From: Vulcanimicrobiota bacterium
GTDB lineage: Bacteria > Vulcanimicrobiota > Vulcanimicrobiia > Vulcanimicrobiales > Vulcanimicrobiaceae
Direction: 5' to 3'
DNA: 5,883 nt
Assembly: GCA_013289785.1 (NCBI GenBank)
Contig: JABCZE010000116.1
Coordinates: 1 to 5,883 of the forward strand
In this document: positions 1-5,484 of the stretch, one piece after another
Layout of the letters: each line of letters opens with the position of its first letter
How positions within the stretch are numbered: position 1 is the first letter of the stretch
The notes under the pieces: model-generated
The model's database searches: none
What the model was told of the DNA's origin: nothing
Seen by the model: only the letters and a program-made list of their open reading frames with translations
Position numbers and translations under genes: made by a program

Positions 1-165
1 GAGGATCGCATCCTCGTCACCAAACGTGAAATAAAAGGCCTCGAGCTTTCCGCCTAGGGGAGCCAGAAGTTCTTCCACGGCTCGGCGGCGCGCGGTACCG
101 CCGCTTTTCAACAGGCCTCTCGCACCTTCTGCCGTGTAAGAGGCGTGAATCAGATACTTAGGCAA
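1..165 (-). CDS. GYD domain-containing protein, 3' end cut by window edge
   Basis: The 55 visible codons begin MPKYLIHASYTAEG and continue through GLLKSGG, RRRAVEELL, a GGKLEAFYF core and FGDED. This matches the N-terminal half of the GYD family (PF08734), small proteins of roughly 95-105 residues with a presumed alpha-beta barrel fold and no established biochemical role. The start is TTG at 165-163; no in-frame ATG is nearby, and a GGAGG sits 8 bases upstream. There is no signal peptide, so the protein is probably cytoplasmic. It is the third gene of a minus-strand unit behind the lipoprotein and the multicopper oxidase, with only 16 bases between the oxidase stop and this start, so co-transcription is likely. 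A link to copper or oxidase function is only inferred from position. Family assignment is confident; function is unknown. Confidence 0.88.
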   Translation of the reverse strand, partial: MPKYLIHASYTAEGARGLLKSGGTARRRAVEELLAPLGGKLEAFYFTFGDEDAIL

Positions 166-171
166 TTGCGT

Positions 172-178
172 AACCTCC
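172..178 (-). promoter_or_regulatory. Strong ribosome-binding site of the GYD gene
   Basis: Read on the minus strand the bases are GGAGGTT, a near-consensus Shine-Dalgarno site. Eight bases separate GGAGG from the TTG start at 165-163. This site decides the unusual start codon and is the clearest ribosome-binding site in the window. It begins 3 bases after the oxidase stop codon (TAG, 184-182), so the GYD gene can recruit ribosomes independently even if transcribed with the oxidase. Confidence 0.8.
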
Positions 179-181
179 GTT

Positions 182-1606
182 CTAGTCGATGTAGACGACT
201 TCCGTCATCATGCCGTCGTTCATGTGAATCTCGTTGTGACAGTGCAACAGCCAGCGCCCTGGCGATGAATCGGCGGTAAACCGCCACGTTGCAGAGCCCT
301 TTGCGGAAACGAGCGATCCGTCTTTGGCCAGCGGGCGCAGCAACGGCATCCCGTTGACTTCCGCGAGCATAAAGATGTGGCCGTGCAGGTGCATCGGGTG
401 ATCCATATCGCTAGTGTTGGTAAAGCGCACCGTGACCACTTCGCCGCGCCGCACGTGCATTTTTGGCGTGTTCGGCCAGATCTTACCCTCGATCGTCCAG
501 CGCGGGCTTCCCCAACTGCCGCCACCGAGCGAGAAATCGTAGGCCGGCCGCGCCCCGATCGCCGGCTTCGTTTGCGCTCCGACTCCGCCGGCGGCCTCAT
601 AGCTGAATACTCGCAGCCCGTCGACCGTCGGGGGCGCCCCCGGCGGTGGCGCATTTTCCATGCCGTCGGTGTAGAACAGAACGGCCTGCTGCGACTCGAG
701 CGGATCGTTCGAAATACCTTGCAGCAGAAACGCCCCCGCCTCGCGCACTTCCCAGGACGCATCGTATCGTTCGCCTGGACCGATGCGAAGAACGTCGACA
801 GTTACCGGCGCTGCGAGAGGATTGCCGTCGGCGTGCGTAACGACCAGTTCGTGCCCGGCGAGCCGAACGTAGCGAGTCTGCGTTGGGCTCGTGTTGAGCG
901 TGCGCAAGCGCACTCGATCGCCTAGGTGCACGGCGAGTTTCTTTCCGTGGGGGTACGCCGCGCCGTTGATGCAATGCGCGGCATAAGCGACCTCGTCGCC
1001 CATTTGGGTCTGACTCATTTGCATGCTCTGCCCCGATCCCATCGGGTCGCTCATCGGCGCGGCGCTGCGGCCGCCCATCGCCGCTTCCACAGAACTCCAC
1101 TTCGGCACGTCGTGAAAGACCAGCGCAAACTCGCGGTCAGCCGGCTCGTCGTTCGGATCCTCGACGACGAACATGCCGAAGAGCCCTCGCGCCGAGGCCA
1201 AGCTGAACGCGTGGTCGTGATACCAGCGCGTGCCGGGCGGCCCCGGAGTGAAGTCGTAAACGAAAGAGTCGCCGCGCCGCACGGCCGGCTGCGTGACGCC
1301 GGCGGCGCCGTCCATGTCGTTGGGCAAGAGCATGCCGTGCCAGTGGATGCTCGTCGGGACGTTTACGCCACTGACGTAGCGAACGCGAATGCGCTGGCCG
1401 TGCACGACGCGCAAGAGCGGCCCGGGAATCGTACCGTTATAGGCCAGTCCGGAAAAATGCAAGCTCGGCCCGGGCGAAAAGAAAACCGGCGACGAGCGCA
1501 GCGTGACGTCCACGACGTCGTTTGCCGACGCGCGCGATGCCAGTCGCGGGATTGAGGCAACTGCCAGCGCGCCCGCGCCGGCGCGCAAGAAACTGCGCCG
1601 CTTCAC
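182..1606 (-). CDS. Tat-exported three-domain multicopper oxidase (laccase/CueO/CotA-like)
   Basis: The 474-residue protein has all four copper motifs of a multicopper oxidase: HWHG (88-91), HDH (130-132), HPMHLHGH (403-410) and HCHNEIHMNDGM (455-466). These supply ten ligand histidines, type 1 Cys456 and the axial Met466, so the mononuclear site and trinuclear cluster look intact and should couple four one-electron oxidations to reduction of O2 to water. Residues 1-28 form a twin-arginine signal (KRRSFLR, hydrophobic stretch, ASA before N29), so it is exported folded. Domains run about 30-150, 155-315 and 345-474. A Met-rich stretch (177-202, six Met) near the start of domain 2 may bind Cu(I). 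The substrate could be Cu(I), Mn(II) or a phenol; sequence alone does not decide. The GTG start overlaps the lipoprotein stop (GTGA), which suggests translational coupling; the Shine-Dalgarno site is weak. The family is certain, the substrate is not. Confidence 0.97.
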   Translation of the reverse strand: MKRRSFLRAGAGALAVASIPRLASRASANDVVDVTLRSSPVFFSPGPSLHFSGLAYNGTIPGPLLRVVHGQRIRVRYVSGVNVPTSIHWHGMLLPNDMDGAAGVTQPAVRRGDSFVYDFTPGPPGTRWYHDHAFSLASARGLFGMFVVEDPNDEPADREFALVFHDVPKWSSVEAAMGGRSAAPMSDPMGSGQSMQMSQTQMGDEVAYAAHCINGAAYPHGKKLAVHLGDRVRLRTLNTSPTQTRYVRLAGHELVVTHADGNPLAAPVTVDVLRIGPGERYDASWEVREAGAFLLQGISNDPLESQQAVLFYTDGMENAPPPGAPPTVDGLRVFSYEAAGGVGAQTKPAIGARPAYDFSLGGGSWGSPRWTIEGKIWPNTPKMHVRRGEVVTVRFTNTSDMDHPMHLHGHIFMLAEVNGMPLLRPLAKDGSLVSAKGSATWRFTADSSPGRWLLHCHNEIHMNDGMMTEVVYID

Positions 1607-2073
1607 TCTATCCGAAGCGGCGCCTCTTCGACCGCTTCGTCGCCGGGCGTGTTTCGTGCAATAATGTACAGCTCGTACGAATGACGCCGCGACAGCGGGG
1701 GCAGCTCGAGCACGCGCATGTGAAAGTGGTAGACGCCGGGTGCCAGCCGCGAGCTGTTGATAGAGAAAGCGGCCGTGCGGACTTCAACCGACGCTACGTT
1801 GCTGGTTCCCACGATCGTCCCGTCGAACCACGTTCCCGGCCGAAGGGTTAGCGTCGAAAACCAGATGCGCACGATGCGAGGCGGATCGTTCGGCTTTGCG
1901 ATCGGGGCGGCCGGCAGCGCGCGCGGGCTCTTACTGGAAACGACGAGATTTGGCGGAACGGTGAGCGGCTTCGGCGAACACGCGCTAACACAACAAAGCG
2001 CCCCGATCACCAATGTTGAAAGTGCGCTATGGAAAGGGTTTCGAGGCGAGTCGCAGGATGACTCCCGATACAT
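1603..2073 (-). CDS. Small putative lipoprotein, first gene of the oxidase unit
   Basis: The product is 156 residues if it starts at the ATG at 2073-2071. The N-terminus carries Arg11, a hydrophobic stretch (about 17-31) and a lipobox, VSAC, with Cys32 as the predicted lipidated residue. A Pro/Ser/Lys-rich linker (33-66) is followed by an apparently beta-rich domain (67-156) with alternating hydrophobic residues, resembling an Ig-like sandwich. I do not recognise the family. A YHFHM stretch (115-119) is the only possible metal-binding feature and is weak. The frame stays open upstream to 2220, but a start there would bury the signal sequence in the middle of the protein, so 2073 is preferred; no well-placed Shine-Dalgarno site confirms it. 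The TGA stop overlaps the oxidase GTG start. A role anchoring, feeding or assisting the oxidase at the membrane is inferred from coupling alone. Confidence 0.75.
   Translation of the reverse strand: MYRESSCDSPRNPFHSALSTLVIGALCCVSACSPKPLTVPPNLVVSSKSPRALPAAPIAKPNDPPRIVRIWFSTLTLRPGTWFDGTIVGTSNVASVEVRTAAFSINSSRLAPGVYHFHMRVLELPPLSRRHSYELYIIARNTPGDEAVEEAPLRIE
1613..1639 (-). promoter_or_regulatory. Stem-loop just upstream of the oxidase start codon
   Basis: Perfect 8-bp arms (1613-1620 and 1632-1639; CGAAGCGG on the plus strand) enclose an 11-base loop. In the minus-strand mRNA the hairpin ends 6 bases before the GTG start of the oxidase. Its loop shows AGAGG (1627-1623), the nearest purine-rich Shine-Dalgarno-like sequence, 16 bases from the start in linear distance. 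Folding could modulate initiation and make it depend on ribosomes arriving from the lipoprotein gene, which would unfold it. It lies within the lipoprotein's last codons, so coding constraint or chance in GC-rich DNA could also explain it. Confidence 0.4.
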
Positions 2074-3190
2074 GAAGTTGATGGATTTGCTTTCCCCTCG
2101 AGCAGAAGCCGGGCCTTCCCTACCCCGCCTCGACGTCGTCGTCGAGGGCTTGGGCGCGCCCAGCCGGCTCGATTGGTTGGCAACCTTTGCAGCCATCTGG
2201 ATTATGACGGGTCTCTTCATCGACGCGCATCAGCATCTTTTTCTCGCCGTCGAATCGTTCCTCAATCCGTGGCACATGACGATGTACAGCGGCGCGGTTT
2301 TTGCAGCGGCCGTCCTGGGCGTGACTATTTGGCGCAACTACCCCCGCGCCGGCTCCTTTTGGAAGGCGATTCCCGCAGGCTATAGCCAAAGCGTCGTGGG
2401 CGTGGCGGTGCTGCTCTTTGGAGGCGCGCTCGACTTCGTTTGGCACGCGATCTTCGGCTTCGAGCACCAGCTCGATCTATTGCTGAGCCCGCCCCATCTC
2501 TTTCTGCTTACGGGCCTCTTCTTCTTGATAACCGGCCCCGTACGAAGCGCGCTCGGGCGCCCGCAATCCAGTCGTCTGGCCGACCAGCTTCCGATGCTGA
2601 TTTCGCTCGGGCTCGCCTTCGAGATCATCCAGTTCGTCACGCAGTACGGCTTCTATCCCGAGGCCTTGATGCGCGACCATCCGCTTCCTCAAGTTGCATT
2701 CCAAAGCGAGCAGTTCGTTCTCTCCGTCTTCCTATTCTATAAACAGGCGCTCGAAATCGCGATCGTGATTTGGCAGAGCCTGTTGCTTGCCGCGGCGGTG
2801 CTCTATCTCTGCGCCGGCCGGCGACTGGCCTTCGGTGCCCTCGCCGTTCTTTGCGTCGTAGAAAAGCTTTGGGTCGGCGGCGAGCTCTCGACGGATTTCA
2901 AGGAACTGCTGCTCATCGTGCTGGCCTCGGTCGCGGCGGGACTCGTCGGCGACGTTCTGGTTGCGAAGCTGCGCCCGGCGGTCCGCAATCCCAACGCGTT
3001 GCGGATCTTGGGCTTTGCCGTTCCCTCGGTATATTTTATGGCGTACTTTGCGTTCGCGGTGCCGCTGTTCGGGGGAACGTGGTGGGACGCTAGCTTCGTC
3101 TTTGGATCGATTATCGAAGCCGGCATCGTCGGGCTTTGCATCAGCCAACTCTTTATCGCAGGATCGCAAGCGGCTTCGAATACGGTATGA
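2072..3190 (+). CDS. Polytopic membrane protein with conserved-looking His/Asp motifs, unknown function
   Basis: The 372-residue protein appears to have about nine or ten membrane segments (near 35-52, 70-88, 106-128, 138-155, 174-192, 216-247, 254-268, 278-297, 310-334, 341-363). Polar groups cluster at the first helices: DAHQH (51-55), NPWHMTMYSG (65-74), DFVWHAIFGFEHQLD (121-135) and LLSPPHL (137-143). A WH..FG.E...D.LLSP.HL pattern recalls uncharacterised membrane proteins of Actinomycetota and Chloroflexota; this is from memory and unverified. His, Asp and Glu at such positions could bind a metal or form a hydrolase site. The start is uncertain: ATG at 2072 or 2081, neither with a good ribosome-binding site. 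The frame runs back to 1757, but that part is antisense to the lipoprotein gene and is rejected. The stop overlaps the next gene's start (ATGA). That it is a gene is certain; function is open. Confidence 0.85.
   Translation: MKLMDLLSPRAEAGPSLPRLDVVVEGLGAPSRLDWLATFAAIWIMTGLFIDAHQHLFLAVESFLNPWHMTMYSGAVFAAAVLGVTIWRNYPRAGSFWKAIPAGYSQSVVGVAVLLFGGALDFVWHAIFGFEHQLDLLLSPPHLFLLTGLFFLITGPVRSALGRPQSSRLADQLPMLISLGLAFEIIQFVTQYGFYPEALMRDHPLPQVAFQSEQFVLSVFLFYKQALEIAIVIWQSLLLAAAVLYLCAGRRLAFGALAVLCVVEKLWVGGELSTDFKELLLIVLASVAAGLVGDVLVAKLRPAVRNPNALRILGFAVPSVYFMAYFAFAVPLFGGTWWDASFVFGSIIEAGIVGLCISQLFIAGSQAASNTV
2128..2147. repeat. Inverted repeat near the divergent gene starts
   Basis: Perfect 7-bp arms CCTCGAC (2128-2134) and GTCGAGG (2141-2147) flank a GTCGTC spacer. 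The element lies about 55 bases upstream of the lipoprotein start and within codons 19-26 of the divergent membrane protein, ahead of its first helix. The position would suit an operator for the minus-strand unit. The run of GTC valine codons makes a chance origin quite possible. Confidence 0.3.
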
Positions 3191-4731
3191 AGCTTCGGCT
3201 TCATCCGAGCGCGTACGCGCTGGCACTGGCCACCACCGCTCTCCACCTCGCCGTCTGTCACCGTTTCGGGTATTATCGCGACGAGCTCTATTTCATTGAC
3301 TGCGCGAAGCACTTGGCATGGGGATACGTAGACCAGCCGCCGCTCGCGCCGTTCGTCACGTGGCTGACGGCTCCGCTGGGCTATCCGGTTTGGGGACTGC
3401 GCTTTTTCCCCGCAATACTGTCGGGCGTTACCGTGCTCTACGGTTGTGCGATCGCGCGCGAACTGCGCGGCGGCGCGTTTGCGCAAGCGCTGACGGGGTT
3501 GACGATCGTGCTGGCGCCGGGATTGATCGGCATTGCTTACGGTCTTTCGACGGAGCTGCTTTCGCCGGCGGCATGGACGGTTTTGATCTACTTGACGATT
3601 CGGCTGGTCAAGACGCAAGACGCGCGGCTGTACGTCCCGATCGCCCTGGTCGTAACGCTCGCGATGTATGCGAAATATTCGATCGCCGCGTGCGCCCTTG
3701 CGTTGGCGCTCGGGTTGCTGGTGACCGGCCACGCCAACCTGTTGCGGTCGCGCTGGTTGTTGTTCGGCGTGCTCTTGACCGCACTGCTGGTCATGCCCAA
3801 CGCGCTCTGGCAAATCCAACATGGCTTCCCAATGCTCGAAGTGCTGCACAACGACCAGCTCAACCGCCACGCGCTTCGCAACGGCATGGCCGACGAATCG
3901 CCAAACCGGTGGATCAACGCGCTCTACATGTTCGCGCTGCAGTTCATGTACCAGAATCCCCTGTTCGCACCAGTTTGGGTTTGGGGACTGGTCTGGTTAT
4001 GGCGTGAAAAGGCTTACCGCTATCTCGCGCTCGCCTATCTCTTGCTGCTGGGACTGCTCGTTGCGAGCATCGGCCGAGGCTATTACATCCAGGGCTTCTA
4101 TCCGGCCCTATTTGCGGCGGGCGCGGTGGCAATCGAAGCCGCATTAAGCGCGAAGCCGTGGCGCTTTAGGGCCGCGCTGCTGGCAGCAATCGTCGTTGCC
4201 GGCCTACCGATGTTTCCACTCTCACTCCCAATCCTGCCCCTTCCCGAATACATGGCCTACGAGCGCGCAATTGGATTGAGCCGGCCCGCACCGCCCGACG
4301 GCAAGAGTCACTTGATCAATCCGATGTTCGCCGACCAACTCGGCTGGAAAACGATGACGCAAACGGTCGCGGGTGCCTATTGGTCGCTGCCCGCAGCGCA
4401 GCGCAGGATCACGGCGGTCTTCGCCGACCGCTACGCGTACGCCGGCGCACTCGATTATTACGGCGGGCGCTACGGGTTGCCGGCCGTCATCAGCCCGAAC
4501 AACTCCTACTACCTCTGGGGAACGCGCGGCTATAGCGGTCGCTCCGTCTTAGCCGTCGGCGCAACCGATTATTGGCTGCTGCTGCACTGGTTCGGGAGCG
4601 TTCGCCAGATCGCCGTCTACCGCAACGATTACCGCTGGATGCTCGAGGGTCCGCTGCCGATTTATCTCTGCACGCAGCCTCGCGTTCCGCTGGCCGCGAT
4701 GTGGCCGGCGTTCAAATATTACGGCCTCTAA
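3187..4731 (+). CDS. Glycosyltransferase family 39 (ArnT/PMT-like) membrane protein
   Basis: The 514-residue product fits the GT39/PMT_2 family (PF13231), integral membrane enzymes that move sugars from polyprenyl-phosphate donors to lipid, glycan or protein acceptors on the outer face of the membrane. The first helix (about 8-25) leads into YYRDELYFIDCAKHLAWGYV followed by DQPPLAP; D32-E33 is the usual acidic pair of the first external loop. Many helices follow, about 70-350. Family-like segments include RGYYIQGFYPALFAAGA (297-313) and, in the C-terminal extracytoplasmic part, FADQLGW (381-387), YAGALDYYGGRYGLP (418-432) and ISPNNSYYLWG (435-445). The ATG start at 3187 overlaps the upstream stop as ATGA, so the two genes are probably coupled; the frame opens earlier, at 3136, but inside the previous gene. 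It ends in tandem TAA stops (4729-4734). The family is secure; donor and acceptor are unknown. Confidence 0.93.
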   Translation: MKLRLHPSAYALALATTALHLAVCHRFGYYRDELYFIDCAKHLAWGYVDQPPLAPFVTWLTAPLGYPVWGLRFFPAILSGVTVLYGCAIARELRGGAFAQALTGLTIVLAPGLIGIAYGLSTELLSPAAWTVLIYLTIRLVKTQDARLYVPIALVVTLAMYAKYSIAACALALALGLLVTGHANLLRSRWLLFGVLLTALLVMPNALWQIQHGFPMLEVLHNDQLNRHALRNGMADESPNRWINALYMFALQFMYQNPLFAPVWVWGLVWLWREKAYRYLALAYLLLLGLLVASIGRGYYIQGFYPALFAAGAVAIEAALSAKPWRFRAALLAAIVVAGLPMFPLSLPILPLPEYMAYERAIGLSRPAPPDGKSHLINPMFADQLGWKTMTQTVAGAYWSLPAAQRRITAVFADRYAYAGALDYYGGRYGLPAVISPNNSYYLWGTRGYSGRSVLAVGATDYWLLLHWFGSVRQIAVYRNDYRWMLEGPLPIYLCTQPRVPLAAMWPAFKYYGL

Positions 4732-4744
4732 TAAGCCGGCCGGG

Positions 4745-4764
4745 AAGGAAGGAATTCCTTCATT
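4745..4764. promoter_or_regulatory. Palindrome in the intergenic gap, possible operator
   Basis: A 14-bp perfect palindrome, GAAGGAATTCCTTC, occupies 4748-4761. It extends to 20 bp (4745-4764) with one mismatched pair. It sits in the only substantial non-coding gap (4732-4785), 24 bases before the next start codon, where a dimeric regulator could block transcription. There is no U-run after it and the stem would have little loop, so it does not look like a terminator. I see no convincing -35/-10 pair near it. Confidence 0.45.
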
Positions 4765-4785
4765 TATGGTATGACGTAAGCGTCT

Positions 4786-5484
4786 ATGGAAAACGTGCAC
4801 GCGGAGCGCTCTGCCGGCTGGTCCGTCCTTTGTTACGTCGCGGTTCTCGTGATTGCGACGTTCCTCAACAGCGGCATGCCGGGGATGGACGTCAAGCCTT
4901 CCGATGCGGCGCTGGCGTTCGATCAACACCGGTTCGCGTTGCTGTTGGGCGCGTGGCTCACCTTTCCGGCCGTGGCCTTCCTTCTTTGGTTTTTGGTCGG
5001 ATTGCGCAGTTATTTGACGGCTGCGCCGGGGCGTCAAGAGGGGCTTCCTACCTTTGCGCTGGTGGCCGGCGTCGTGATGGCGGCCAGCTCCTTGTGGGCG
5101 GCGTGCTTGCAGACTGCGGCAGTTTATTTTTCGCCGGACACGTTTGCGGCTAACGGCCTGACCGGAATTTTCGACGCCTTCGTCTTCGTACAAGGTGGTC
5201 TCGGCTACGCTCCGGTCGCGATCTTCCTCTTTGCCGCGGCGCACAGCATGCGACGTCACGAATCCGCGCCGCAATGGCTCGCGATGCTCGGATATTTCGC
5301 GTCGTTCGGGGCGACGCTGGCGACCTTCTCGATCTTTTTTTCGTCCGGTGACATGGCGCCCGGCGGCGCCGGGCCGGGCATCGTCGGAGCACTGCCCGCC
5401 GCGGCCTGGCTGGTTGCGACCGGCATCGTGCTCGTTCAAAATAAACGCGGGTCGGGAGCCACGAGCACGTCGGCGGCATCGTAG
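4786..5484 (+). CDS. Six-helix membrane protein of unknown function
   Basis: The product is 232 residues with about six membrane segments (12-28, 50-73, 89-113, 128-152, 163-186, 196-217) and short polar loops. The loop between the first two helices carries PGMDVKPSDAALAFDQHRF (32-50). The loop before the last helix is Gly/Pro-rich (187-198), and the C-terminal tail is Ser/Thr/Ala-rich. I see no catalytic or transport motif; the layout recalls small bacterial membrane proteins of the DUF4386 kind, but I cannot assign it. The ATG at 4786 is the natural start, just before the first helix, although its Shine-Dalgarno site is poor. It follows the glycosyltransferase by 54 bases on the same strand and may be transcribed separately. 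Its last 49 bases overlap the end of the opposite-strand SRAP gene. Confidence 0.82.
   Translation: MENVHAERSAGWSVLCYVAVLVIATFLNSGMPGMDVKPSDAALAFDQHRFALLLGAWLTFPAVAFLLWFLVGLRSYLTAAPGRQEGLPTFALVAGVVMAASSLWAACLQTAAVYFSPDTFAANGLTGIFDAFVFVQGGLGYAPVAIFLFAAAHSMRRHESAPQWLAMLGYFASFGATLATFSIFFSSGDMAPGGAGPGIVGALPAAAWLVATGIVLVQNKRGSGATSTSAAS
5358..5374 (+). repeat. GC-only hairpin inside the membrane-protein gene
   Basis: GCCCGGC (5358-5364) and GCCGGGC (5368-5374) can pair through 7 G-C pairs around a GGC loop. It encodes the Gly/Pro-rich loop between the last two helices. No U-run follows, so it is not a standard terminator. Codon choice for Gly, Ala and Pro in GC-rich DNA is the simplest explanation. 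Confidence 0.3.

Noticed and set aside
377..1555. Two back-to-back plus-strand open frames (377-925 and 926-1555) antisense to the oxidase gene
   Set aside because: Composition is Arg/His/Ala-rich without domains, and they lie over a gene with complete copper motifs. They are shadows of GC-rich coding DNA.
2016..2044. TTGAAA at 2016-2021 as a -35 box for the plus-strand pair
   Set aside because: At 17 bases spacing the -10 would be TTTCGA, too far from consensus, and other spacings are no better.
1757..2071. N-terminal extension of the plus-strand membrane protein
   Set aside because: It is antisense to the lipoprotein's linker and beta domain, has no membrane or domain signal, and would put about 105 extra residues ahead of the protein.
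2074..2220. N-terminal extension of the lipoprotein frame
   Set aside because: It would place the signal sequence and lipobox near residue 80, which is incompatible with export. It also covers the first helix of the divergent gene.
2803..3870. A 355-codon minus-strand open frame
   Set aside because: It is a low-complexity Arg/Gln/Glu-rich translation opposite two confident membrane-protein genes.
5358..5374. GC hairpin as a transcription terminator
   Set aside because: It lies about 110 bases inside the coding region and has no following T-run.
4549..5439. A 296-codon minus-strand open frame beginning near the SRAP stop
   Set aside because: It is an Arg/Gly/Glu-rich shadow opposite the glycosyltransferase end and the six-helix gene, with no recognisable motif.
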